Source: Acidobacteriaceae bacterium
Lineage (GTDB): Bacteria > Acidobacteriota > Terriglobia > Bryobacterales > Bryobacteraceae
Direction of reading: 5' to 3'
Length of the DNA stretch: 41,628 nucleotides
Assembly (NCBI GenBank): GCA_020247055.1
Contig: JADCJL010000096.1
Span: 1-41,628, forward strand
Shown: in pieces, positions 23,794 to 32,055 of the stretch
Position numbering within the stretch: position 1 is the first letter of the stretch
Layout of the letters: each line of letters opens with the position of its first letter
Made by a program: the position numbers and the translations under genes
Notes under the pieces: model-generated
Database searches by the model: none
What the model saw: only the letters and a program-made list of their open reading frames with translations
Told to the model about the DNA's origin: nothing

Positions 23794-25377
23794 TCACTGC
23801 CCGGCGGCTCCCGCCGCGGCGCCGAACCAGCGCGTAATCCAGTCCATCGCGCGGCCGACGGCTTCGGCGGTGGGCGAGTGGCCGGTGCGGTGGTTGTAGA
23901 AACCGAGCCGCTCCGGCTCCCGGTACAATAGTCGCGCCGCGGCCAGGAAATCGAGCGCCTGGTCGTTGTCGGCCGAATCGCCGGCGATGAGGAAAAACGG
24001 CCGCGGCGCCAGCAGGCCAACTAACTCGTGCTGGTCGGTCCCGGGCGGTAGCTGCCGGATCCTCTCGCCCCAATACCAGAAGTCGTCGTAGTTGGAGAAG
24101 GCAAAGCCGATGCCCGGCTCGGAAGCCACGGCCACGTGAATTCGCGGGTCGAGCGCGGCTGCGTACAGCGTCATCTTCCCGCCGAGCGAGTGTCCGATCA
24201 TCGCCACCCGGCCACGGTCCACATCCGGCCGGGTGTGGAGGTAATCCACCAGCCGCTGCGCGTCCCAGACCCACTTACCCAACCCGGTCACGCCGGGATG
24301 GCGCAGCGCCAGGTTGGCGACCGCCTCACTGTAGCTTTCGCCGTAGCTCTCGCCGAACCAGCGGATGGCCACGGCCATGTAGCCCCGATCGACGGCGTGC
24401 TGGGCGAAGTTGCGCACGCCGGGCGGGGCGAAGTTGCGGCCGCCCAGATTGCGGCCCGCCGGGGCGTCCACGTCATAGAACGGCACGATCACGACGGGCA
24501 GAGGGCGCGCCCCCGCGTTGGCGGGGCGTAGGATCAGAATCTTTTCGGCGTAATCGGATTCAACACGGAGGTAGCCCAGTTCGACGCCCGCGTAGGCCTC
24601 GACGCGCTCGAAACGGGGCGTGGGCGCGGGGCCAGCCGGTTGGCCCAGCGCCTGCAGCCATTTCTCGCGCAGACCCACCGCCGACCGCAGCACCGCCGGC
24701 CTCGCCGCCGGCGCGTTCCGGGCAACGCGGAAGCCGGTGTAACGGCTGCGGCGGTCCGGTGGGAACGACGAGCGGAAGCCCTTGGTCCAGCCGGAGGCCG
24801 GTGTCAGAAAACTGCCTCCGCGCAGCGCCCGCTCCACGCCCAAGCTAGGGTTGGCGTCCGGCGCCGCCGGGTCGAACCAGTTCTGGCACCACTCCCAAAC
24901 GTTGCCCACCAGATCGTGCAGCCCCAGCCGGTTGGCGGGGTAGGAGGCGACCGGCGCCGTACCCTTGGCCAGCGGTTCGCGCAGGCGTTCGACACTCTTG
25001 GTATCGGCGGCGGCCAGGCGGCCGGGGGACGGTTCGGTGCCCGCGGCGGCGCTCCACTCGGCCTCGGTTGGTAAACGATAGCCGTTGGCCATCGGGTTGG
25101 CCTGCCCCGTCTCCGGATCATAGACCGGGCTGAGTCCCTCCAGCTGGCTCCGGCGGTTGCAGTAGCGCACCGCGTCCCACCACGAGACGTTTTCGACCGG
25201 CCGGGTGGGCCCCGGGTAAACCGAAGGGTTCTGCCCGGTGATCGCCTGGTAGCTCTCCTGGGTGACCTCTGTCTTCCCAAGCAGGAAAGGTTGCGTGCCA
25301 GGACGCACGGGAATCATGACGAGGTCCTGCGCTGCTGCGGCGGCGGCAAACAGACCGGCGAGGAGTACGGTGTGCAT
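23794..25377 (-). CDS. SUMF1-like domain fused to alpha/beta hydrolase, secreted
   Basis: A 527-residue two-domain protein. Signal peptide 1-17 (LLAGLFAAAAAAQ), then a SUMF1/FGE-like domain (about 18-222) with NVSWWDAVRYCNRR, YRLPTEAEW, LVGNVWEWCQNWF, ALRGGSF and YTGFRVARN. The paired cysteines of catalytic formylglycine-generating enzymes, expected just after GGS, are missing (GGSFLTPASGWTKG). The C-terminal hydrolase (about 255-520) is dienelactone hydrolase or acetyl-esterase-like: nucleophile S397 in GHSLGGK, acid near D467-D472 and H500 in RTGHSP. The start ATG was placed at the signal peptide. A secreted esterase whose SUMF1 domain has a binding or scaffold role is inferred. Confidence 0.88.
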   Translation of the reverse strand: MHTVLLAGLFAAAAAAQDLVMIPVRPGTQPFLLGKTEVTQESYQAITGQNPSVYPGPTRPVENVSWWDAVRYCNRRSQLEGLSPVYDPETGQANPMANGYRLPTEAEWSAAAGTEPSPGRLAAADTKSVERLREPLAKGTAPVASYPANRLGLHDLVGNVWEWCQNWFDPAAPDANPSLGVERALRGGSFLTPASGWTKGFRSSFPPDRRSRYTGFRVARNAPAARPAVLRSAVGLREKWLQALGQPAGPAPTPRFERVEAYAGVELGYLRVESDYAEKILILRPANAGARPLPVVIVPFYDVDAPAGRNLGGRNFAPPGVRNFAQHAVDRGYMAVAIRWFGESYGESYSEAVANLALRHPGVTGLGKWVWDAQRLVDYLHTRPDVDRGRVAMIGHSLGGKMTLYAAALDPRIHVAVASEPGIGFAFSNYDDFWYWGERIRQLPPGTDQHELVGLLAPRPFFLIAGDSADNDQALDFLAAARLLYREPERLGFYNHRTGHSPTAEAVGRAMDWITRWFGAAAGAAGQ

Positions 25378-25585
25378 ACCCCATGAGGGTATCACCACCT
25401 CTCCTGGACGGCGGCTTTCTAGCGACTGCGCCACAAGATATAGACAAATTTTCCGTCCCACCCCAGCCGGCTGTGGCGATTGTGCTTGCATTCCGGTTTC
25501 TACCCCTGTACTCTACTGGTATCCCCCCCGAGCGCCACGATACGACTGTCGTGGTGAACATCATTTTTTGGTAGGGGTGACTCCG
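25378..25585. promoter_or_regulatory. smc upstream region: possible promoter and dyad
   Basis: This 208-bp spacer separates the divergent SUMF1 fusion and smc genes. A weak sigma-70-like pair is seen at 25486 (TTGCAT) and 25509 (TACTCT) with 17 bases between. A 6-bp inverted repeat, CCACGA at 25535 and TCGTGG at 25549, lies about 30 bases before the smc start and could be an operator or a leader hairpin. A run of six T follows at 25563 but is too distant from the stem to be a standard terminator. All of this is pattern reading only. Confidence 0.3.
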
Positions 25586-28500
25586 TTGTTAAAACTGAAA
25601 CGCGTCGAGCTGCAGGGCTTCAAATCTTTTGCTGACAAGACGGAAATGCGGTTCAACGGCTCCGGCATCGCCGCGGTTGTGGGGCCCAACGGATGTGGAA
25701 AATCGAACCTGAGCGACGCCATCAATTGGGTGCTCGGGGAGCAGTCCGCCAAGAGTTTGCGCGGCGCCCGCATGGAAGATGTGATTTTTGCCGGTACCCG
25801 GGACCGCAAGCCCATGGGTATGGCCAGCGTCACGCTGACGCTGTTCGATCCTTCGGCCGGAGAAGTGGTTCTGCCGGCGGTGGACGCCGTGGTGTCGACC
25901 GGCGAAAAACGCCGGGAGTTGACCATTACCCGCCGTTTGTTCCGCTCCGGCGACAGCGAGTACCTCATTGACGGGAAATCGGCCCGCCTGCGCGATATTC
26001 AGGACATTTTCATGGGAACCGGCCTTGGTCCGGAGTCCTATGCCATTATCGAGCAGGGCCGCATCGGGCAGATTCTGTCGAGCCGCCCGGCCGACCGCCG
26101 CGCCGTGATCGAAGAGGCCGCCGGCATCACGAAGTTCAAGACCAAGCGCCGGCTCGCGGAAGCCAAGCTCGAAGGCGCTAAGCAAAATCTTACCCGCGTC
26201 TTTGACATTCTTGAGGAGGTGGGCCGGCAGGTGAACTCGCTCAAGCGGCAGGCCGTGAAGGCCAAACGCTACGAGGAGCTCCGCGAAGAACTCGTCGGCA
26301 ACCTGCGTCTCTCCCTGGCCGGCAAAGGCCGGCGGATCGAAGGCGAGGCGGCTAAAGCCGCCGCCGAACTGAGCCAGGCCACCGCTCACTACGAGCAATT
26401 GCATAAGGACCTGCAGGAAAAAGAGACCCAGCACGGCGAACTGCAGCAGGCCTGCTACGCGCTCGAAGAGCAGTTGACGGCCCAGCGCCAGGAGCTCGCC
26501 GACCGGAATCTCGAAGCCGAACGGGCACGCGGGCGTCTGACGTCCCAGTCCCAGCAGATTGCCGGCATGGAGCAGCGGCTCAACCAGGGAGAGGCCGAGG
26601 CCGAGACGGTAGAGCAGCGGCTGACCGGTTTGACGGCCGAGGCGGAGTCGCACCGGCAGAAGCTCGAAGAACTGGAACGCCAAGTGAACGATGCCCGGGA
26701 GCGGCTCCGGCTGCGGAATGAAGAGAGGGACCAGCTGCAGGGTCAGCTGCGGGGACGCGAGCAGGGGATGGAGGCGGCCCGGCAGCAGGTGCTCCGGCTG
26801 CTCGGCGAAAGCTCGAGCCTGCGGAACCAGCTGGCGCAGGTCGAGGAGTATCTGGCCTCGAACGAACGCGACCGCGCCCGCGCCACCCGTGAGGCCGAGG
26901 CCGCGCAGGCTGACCTCGCCCGCATCGCCCTGGCCAAAGAGGAGTTGTCCCGGCGCCTGGCCAATCGCCAGACCGAAATCGAATCGATCACCGACCAGCG
27001 CAAACGCGTCGACGAGGAACTGGCCGCCCGCAAAGGGCAGATTGCCGAAACCCGTCGCCAGCTTGAACAGGTGCGCGCGGAACTCAGCCGCTTGAAGGCG
27101 CGCCGCGATTCGCTGCAGGAGATCCTCTCGCATCGCGCCTACACGACCGAGTCCGTAAAGGCGCTGTTCACCGCCATCGAACGCGGCAAGACGCAGGACC
27201 TCAAGCCGGCCGGGGTGCTGGCCGATTTCGTCGATGTGCAGCCGGCCTTTGAGAAGGCCACCGAAGAGTTCCTCCACGACGAGCTCGAGTACGTGGTGGT
27301 CAAGAACTGGCAGCAGGCCGAGCAGGGCATCGACTTCATGCGGAGCGACTTTGACGGCCGCGCTACTTTTCTCGTTCATCCGGAGGAGAACGACCGTTAC
27401 GCCAGCGCGCCGCCCGTCGAGCCGGCCATTGGCCCGGAAACCGGAATTGTTGGCCGCCTGAGCGAGATGCTCAACCTGACCAACGGGCTCACCAAGGCTC
27501 CCGCGGAACTTCTGCCCCGATTGGCGCGCTGCTATCTTGTGCAGGATCGGGCCGCCGCCCAGCGGCTGGCGCTGCAGTACCCGGACGTCTTCTTCCTGCT
27601 GCCCGACGGGGTCTGCTACCACGGCCATGCGGTCTCCGGCGGCCGCAAGACCGGCTCCGGGCCGCTCGCGCTGAAGCGCGAACTGCGGGAGTTGACGGGT
27701 CTGGTCACGCAGCGGCAGCGGCAGTTTGAAGGCGCTACCGGCCAGATCGAGGAGCTCGAACGGCAGATCGCCGCTTTGCAGGAAGAGCAGGAGATGCTCC
27801 GGCAGAAACAGCAGAAGGAGGAGCGCGAGGCGCTCGCCCTCGACCACGAGATGCGGAAGCTGGGTGAGGAGACCACGCGTTCCAACCAGCGCCTGTCGGC
27901 ATCGAAGATGGAGCTCGAGCGGCTCGGCCGCGACCTCGACCGCGCGGCCACGCAGCGGGAGGAGCGCCAGACGCTCCTGGAGACCAAGGAAGCGGCGCGT
28001 CGGGAGCAGGAATCGAAGCTCGAAGAGGGCCGCAATCAGCTGGAGTATCTGCGCGAGTCGGCGCAGAAGGCCACCGAGGATCACTCGCACGTCCGCATTG
28101 AGCTGACCTCGTTTGATGAGCGCCGCCGGGCCGAAGCCAACGCGCAGCAGCGTCTCGAGGCGCAGATTCAGGAGTTGACGCGCCGCCGGCAGGAGGTCGC
28201 CGGCGAGATGGAGCGGCTCAGTCTGCACCGTGCCCGGCTGCTCAACGACAACATGGAGCTCGACGCGCTGGTGGCCCGGTCGGCCGAAGAGATCGCCGTG
28301 CTCGATGGCAAGGTTCGGGTGCAGTCGGCCAAGGACCACGAGATGCGGGCGCAGTTGACCGGGCTCGACGAAAGCCTGAAGGCCTTGCGCTCGGGTGCGC
28401 AGGTGGCGCAGGAGCGCCGCACGCAGATTGAGATTGAACTCGTTCGTCTGCATTCGGACCTGAAGCATCTTGAAGAGACGAGCCAGCATGAACTTGGCCT

Positions 28501-29248
28501 GCCCCTGGCCGAGCTCGCCAAGGCGGACGACCCGGAGCTGGACGAGATTGCTCTGGCCGAGGTCGAGGCTAAGTACCAGGAGGTGCGCAAGCGCATCGAA
28601 TCGCTTGGCCCGGTGAACCCGCAGGCGCTCGAAGAGCATCGCGAGGCCGAGACCCGCTATAACTTCCTCAACGAACAGCGCCAGGATCTGCTCGATTCCA
28701 TCCGCGATACCGAGAAGGCGATTCAGGATATCGACGTCGAGTCGCGCAAGCGCTTTGCCGAGGCTTTCCACGCCGTTAACGCAAACTTCAAGGAGATGTT
28801 CACGACGCTGTTCGGCGGTGGGGCGGCCGAGATGCGGCTGACCGACGAATCGAACATCGGCGATAGCGGCATTGAGATCATCGCCTCGCCTCCCGGCAAG
28901 CGGCTGCAGAACGTCCTGCTGCTGTCGGGTGGGGAGAAGTCGCTGACGGCGATGGCGCTGTTGATGGCGATCTTCAAGTATCAGCCGAGTCCGTTCTGCG
29001 TGCTTGACGAAGTAGACGCGCCGCTTGATGAGTCGAACACGGTTCGTCTGGCGCGGCTAATCAAGGAGATGTCGCTTGAAACGCAGTTCGTCGTCATCAC
29101 CCACCACAAACGTACGATGGAAGCCGCGCAGGCGCTCTATGGCGTCACGATGCAGGAACCGGGTGTTTCGCAGCTGGTAAGCGTGCGCTTCGGTCCGCAG
29201 GCCCCCCCAATCTCCCCCGAGCCCCGCGCGGTGGCGGCTACGGCCTAA
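25586..29248 (+). CDS. smc: chromosome partition protein Smc
   Basis: Structural maintenance of chromosomes ATPase, 1220 residues. The TTG start gives MLKLKRVELQGFKSF, the conserved first strand; an AGGGGTGA ribosome site ends five bases before it, and a GTG three codons earlier lies inside that site. Walker A is GPNGCGKS (33-40). Two long coiled coils flank a hinge (about 520-670, including VDVQPAFEKATEEFLHDELEY). The ATPase C-lobe has LLSGGEKSLTAMALLMAIF (about 1111-1129) and FCVLDEVDAPLDESN. The last 14 residues (PPISPEPRAVAATA) come from a sequence repeated twice downstream. Partner genes scpA and scpB are not in the window. Confidence 0.96.
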   Translation: MLKLKRVELQGFKSFADKTEMRFNGSGIAAVVGPNGCGKSNLSDAINWVLGEQSAKSLRGARMEDVIFAGTRDRKPMGMASVTLTLFDPSAGEVVLPAVDAVVSTGEKRRELTITRRLFRSGDSEYLIDGKSARLRDIQDIFMGTGLGPESYAIIEQGRIGQILSSRPADRRAVIEEAAGITKFKTKRRLAEAKLEGAKQNLTRVFDILEEVGRQVNSLKRQAVKAKRYEELREELVGNLRLSLAGKGRRIEGEAAKAAAELSQATAHYEQLHKDLQEKETQHGELQQACYALEEQLTAQRQELADRNLEAERARGRLTSQSQQIAGMEQRLNQGEAEAETVEQRLTGLTAEAESHRQKLEELERQVNDARERLRLRNEERDQLQGQLRGREQGMEAARQQVLRLLGESSSLRNQLAQVEEYLASNERDRARATREAEAAQADLARIALAKEELSRRLANRQTEIESITDQRKRVDEELAARKGQIAETRRQLEQVRAELSRLKARRDSLQEILSHRAYTTESVKALFTAIERGKTQDLKPAGVLADFVDVQPAFEKATEEFLHDELEYVVVKNWQQAEQGIDFMRSDFDGRATFLVHPEENDRYASAPPVEPAIGPETGIVGRLSEMLNLTNGLTKAPAELLPRLARCYLVQDRAAAQRLALQYPDVFFLLPDGVCYHGHAVSGGRKTGSGPLALKRELRELTGLVTQRQRQFEGATGQIEELERQIAALQEEQEMLRQKQQKEEREALALDHEMRKLGEETTRSNQRLSASKMELERLGRDLDRAATQREERQTLLETKEAARREQESKLEEGRNQLEYLRESAQKATEDHSHVRIELTSFDERRRAEANAQQRLEAQIQELTRRRQEVAGEMERLSLHRARLLNDNMELDALVARSAEEIAVLDGKVRVQSAKDHEMRAQLTGLDESLKALRSGAQVAQERRTQIEIELVRLHSDLKHLEETSQHELGLPLAELAKADDPELDEIALAEVEAKYQEVRKRIESLGPVNPQALEEHREAETRYNFLNEQRQDLLDSIRDTEKAIQDIDVESRKRFAEAFHAVNANFKEMFTTLFGGGAAEMRLTDESNIGDSGIEIIASPPGKRLQNVLLLSGGEKSLTAMALLMAIFKYQPSPFCVLDEVDAPLDESNTVRLARLIKEMSLETQFVVITHHKRTMEAAQALYGVTMQEPGVSQLVSVRFGPQAPPISPEPRAVAATA

Positions 29249-29250
29249 CC
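29210..29250. repeat. first copy of repeated element, inside smc 3' end
   Basis: The stretch beginning ATCTCCCCCGAGCCCCGC recurs at 29364 and 29524. Here it encodes the last residues and stop of smc. Similarity beyond the first 18 bases is weak but spaced alike (GGGTGAG follows 62 bases after the start here and 61 in the bcp copy). Confidence 0.55.
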
Positions 29251-29360
29251 CTCGTAGCCTCGTGTCCCCGCGGGTGAGGACCCGTCCCTCGCGGTTTGGC
29301 CGGCGCCAGGAGCGCGCCAGACCGCCGGGGAGGGGTGCGTCCCGACGTAGTATCGATCTC

Positions 29361-29490
29361 CCCATCTCCCCCGAGCCCCGCCAAGTGGCGGCCAAGGTTA
29401 CACCTCCGTGGCCGCCCTGCCGGCGGGTGAGCGTCTCGGCGATGGATGGTTTGCCCCGTTAGATAAACCGGCTTCGGCTGTCCGCGCCGT
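29361..29490 (-). pseudogene. decayed duplicate of the 3' end of bcp
   Basis: Aligns without gaps to 29521-29650 at an offset of exactly 160 bases, about 75% identical by eye over 130 bases. Read on the - strand it encodes RGKPSIAETLTRRQGGHGG, matching the peroxiredoxin tail RGKPSIAEILTHRQGGHGQ. A TAA interrupts it just before and the stop codon of bcp is lost (GGTGTA). No upstream part of the peroxiredoxin is recognisable, so only the tail and its downstream flank were copied. The rest of the 310-bp gap between smc and bcp holds no gene that I can support. Confidence 0.75.
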
Positions 29491-29558
29491 TCTGCCACGC
29501 CGTTTCGTTACATTCAGTTCCCCATCTCCCCCGAGCCCCGCCAGCCGGCGGCCAAGGA

Positions 29559-30011
29559 CTACTGCCCGTGGCCGCCCTGCCGGTGGGTGAGAATCTCCGC
29601 GATCGAGGGTTTGCCGCGTTTGGCAAACCGAATGCGGCCATCGGCGCCGATGAGATAAACCGTGCGTTTGGCGATCAGCCCGTGCGTGTGATACAGCTTT
29701 CCGACCTGCTGCCCCGCGTCGACCAGCAGCGGAAAGGGAAGGCGGTACTTGGCGGCGAATTTTTCGTGACTGGCTGCTCTCTGCGGATTCACGCCGAAGA
29801 CGGCCATGCCGGCAAAAGCGGCCCAGGAGTCGCGAATCTCACAAAGCTGCTTCGTGCAGACCGTCGTGTCGTCGCCGGGATACCAAACGAGCAGGACCTC
29901 GCGCCCGCGCAGGGCAGAGAGCGTGACCGTTTCGCCCTCCGCGGTTTTGAGCGTGAAGTCGGGGGCCGGGGAGCCTTCGGCTAAGGGGCGGGAGAAAAGC
30001 CAGGAGATCAT
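29559..30011 (-). CDS. bcp: thioredoxin-dependent peroxiredoxin, Bcp/PrxQ type
   Basis: A 150-residue peroxidase reducing hydrogen peroxide and organic peroxides using thioredoxin. It has the AhpC/TSA fold: APDFTLKTAEGETVTLSALRG, then WYPGDDTTVCTKQLCEIRD with peroxidatic C52 and a second Cys at C57, the five-residue spacing of PrxQ. It ends in a motif shared with the decayed copy beside smc. The ATG at 30011 overlaps the queA stop as ATGA, so the two are translationally coupled. An upstream in-frame start (30026) is less likely. Confidence 0.92.
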   Translation of the reverse strand: MISWLFSRPLAEGSPAPDFTLKTAEGETVTLSALRGREVLLVWYPGDDTTVCTKQLCEIRDSWAAFAGMAVFGVNPQRAASHEKFAAKYRLPFPLLVDAGQQVGKLYHTHGLIAKRTVYLIGADGRIRFAKRGKPSIAEILTHRQGGHGQ

Positions 30012-30997
30012 AGAATCAACATACAATCGCCATAGCTGAAGAAGCGGTAGCGCTCACGGACCGCGTGCCGGTAGGCGTCGAGCATGAGTTCGGTGCCGCC
30101 GAAGGCGCAGACCAGCAGCAGCAGGCTCGACTGCGGGAGATGGAAGTTGGTGAGCATCGCCCCGACGCGTTTAAAGGTGTAGCCGGGGTAGATGAAGATG
30201 TCGGTTTCGCCTTGCTTTTCATCCATGGATTCGAGGGTACGCACGGAGGTGGTGCCGGCGGCAACGACGCGCCGGGCGGCGTTGATCGTGGCACGGGCCT
30301 CGTCGCTGACGTAGAAACGCTCCTTGTGCAGGTGGTTCTCTTCGACGGTGGTCGAGTGCAGGGGCTGGAAGGTTCCGAGGCCGACGTGGAGCGTGACGCG
30401 CGCTACGGGGGCGGTGATTTCGGCCAGCACACGGGGTGTGAAGTGGAGTCCGGCGGTGGGTGCGGCGACGCTGCCGCGCTCGCGGGCGTAGACGGTCTGG
30501 TAGCGGTCGCGATCCTCGGCCTCATCGGCCCGGCCGATGTAGGGTGGCAGGGGAACGTGGCCTTGGGCGAAGATCGCCTCCCACACGTCGGGCGCATGGA
30601 GTTCGAGAATGCGCTGGCCGTGCTCTTCGCGATCGAGCACGGTGGCGGCGAAGTCCGGCCCGAAGAGAATGCGCTCGCCGACCGGGAGTTTGCGGCCGGG
30701 CCGCACGAGCGCCCGCCAGCGGCGTTCGTCGGGCGAGACCGGTTCGACGAGAAAGACTTCGATGCGGCCGGTGCGGTCCGGACGGTGGCCGAGCAGGCGG
30801 GAAGGGAAGACCTTCGACTCGTTGAGGACGAGACAGTCGGTGGGCTGTAGGAAGCCGGGCAGATCGCGGAAGGTGCGGTCGGCCCAGGTGCCGGACTGGC
30901 GGTCGATAACGAGCATGCGCGAGCCATCGCGTTCGGCGAGCGGCGCCTGGGCAATCAGTTCGCCGGGCAAATCATAATGGAAAGTAGATAGGTCCAA
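30008..30997 (-). CDS. queA: tRNA S-adenosylmethionine ribosyltransferase-isomerase QueA
   Basis: Transfers and isomerises the ribosyl part of SAM to preQ1-modified tRNA, giving epoxyqueuosine. It is 329 residues, beginning [25 protein letters not shown] and containing [24 protein letters not shown]-like [23 protein letters not shown] and [14 protein letters not shown], all family hallmarks. The start is TTG, since the conserved N-terminus begins three residues later and no ATG precedes it; no clear ribosome site is seen. Its first base abuts the first base of divergent tsaD. Other queuosine genes are not here. Confidence 0.95.
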   Translation of the reverse strand: MDLSTFHYDLPGELIAQAPLAERDGSRMLVIDRQSGTWADRTFRDLPGFLQPTDCLVLNESKVFPSRLLGHRPDRTGRIEVFLVEPVSPDERRWRALVRPGRKLPVGERILFGPDFAATVLDREEHGQRILELHAPDVWEAIFAQGHVPLPPYIGRADEAEDRDRYQTVYARERGSVAAPTAGLHFTPRVLAEITAPVARVTLHVGLGTFQPLHSTTVEENHLHKERFYVSDEARATINAARRVVAAGTTSVRTLESMDEKQGETDIFIYPGYTFKRVGAMLTNFHLPQSSLLLLVCAFGGTELMLDAYRHAVRERYRFFSYGDCMLIL

Positions 30998-32038
30998 ATG
31001 AATATTTTAGGTCTGGAATCGTCGTGTGATGAAACCGCTGCCGCGGTGGTGAGCGACGGGCGCCAGGTTTTGTCGTCGGTGGTGGCATCGCAGGTAGAGA
31101 CGCATGAGCGCTATGGCGGGGTGGTGCCTGAGTTGGCCTCGCGCGAGCACCTGCGGGCGATTGTGCCGGTTGTCGAGGAGGCGATCGCGCGGGCGGCGGT
31201 ACCGATTGACGCGGTGGCGGTGACGCAGGGGCCAGGGCTGGTGGGGTCGCTGCTGGTCGGCATCACCTTTGCCAAGGCATTTGCGCTGGTGCGCGGGCTG
31301 CCGCTCGTGCCGGTGAATCATCTCGAAGGCCACATCCACGCCGTGCTGCTCGAACATCCGCAAACGGAGTTGCCGGCGCAGGCGTTGATTGTGAGCGGCG
31401 GCCATACACACTACTACCGCTGTGAGTCGAACTTTCGTTACGAACTGCTGTGCCGCACCCGGGATGACGCGGCGGGCGAAGCCTACGACAAGGTGGCCAA
31501 ACTGCTCGGCTACGCCTATCCGGGCGGACCGATTCTCGACCGGTTGGCGCCCTACGGCAACCCGAAAGCGGTAAAGTTTACACGGGCCAAGATGAGCGAC
31601 CATTCGCTGGACCTCAGTTTTTCCGGCATCAAGACCGCCGTGCTGCGTTGGACCGAAGCGCGCGATATCCGGGCCGAGATTGCGGCCCGCCGCGCGCTGG
31701 TGCGGCCGTCGTTCGAGGCTTGGCTGGCCGCGACGCCGCAGACGACACTTGATCTCATCGCTTCGTTTCAGGCGACGGTGATTGACGAGTTGCTCTCGCG
31801 GGTGCGGGTGTTTGCCGAGGATCTGGACCTGACCAACGTGATCATCTCCGGGGGCGTCGCGTGCAACGCGGGGCTGCGGGCGGCAGCGCGGCGGCTGCCG
31901 TATGCCATCTCGTTTCCAACGCCCAAGCTGTCGACGGATAACGCGGCGATGATTGCGGCGGCGGCGTATCCGCGGCTGCTGGCGGGGCACACGGCGGGGT
32001 TTGATCTGCGGCCGAAAGCGAACTTCGCTCTGGCGTAG
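30998..32038 (+). CDS. tsaD: tRNA N6-adenosine threonylcarbamoyltransferase TsaD
   Basis: Catalytic subunit of the complex that makes t6A37 in ANN-decoding tRNAs. It is 346 residues, with the ASKHA nucleotide fold: [18 protein letters not shown] at the start, metal ligands H108 and H112 in [38 protein letters not shown] and [12 protein letters not shown]. The ATG follows a weak AGGT site and directly abuts the queA start. A secreted hydrolase gene follows 17 bp later. Confidence 0.96.
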   Translation: MNILGLESSCDETAAAVVSDGRQVLSSVVASQVETHERYGGVVPELASREHLRAIVPVVEEAIARAAVPIDAVAVTQGPGLVGSLLVGITFAKAFALVRGLPLVPVNHLEGHIHAVLLEHPQTELPAQALIVSGGHTHYYRCESNFRYELLCRTRDDAAGEAYDKVAKLLGYAYPGGPILDRLAPYGNPKAVKFTRAKMSDHSLDLSFSGIKTAVLRWTEARDIRAEIAARRALVRPSFEAWLAATPQTTLDLIASFQATVIDELLSRVRVFAEDLDLTNVIISGGVACNAGLRAAARRLPYAISFPTPKLSTDNAAMIAAAAYPRLLAGHTAGFDLRPKANFALA

Positions 32039-32055
32039 CGGCCCGGCGTGTTGTA

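Noticed and set aside
23794-25377. Functional formylglycine-generating enzyme for the sulfatase
   Set aside because: The cysteine pair expected after the GGS motif is absent, so only a SUMF1-like fold is called.
25589-28771. 1060-codon open frame opposite smc
   Set aside because: Its composition mirrors the coiled-coil codons of smc on the other strand and shows no motif of its own. It is a high-GC shadow frame.
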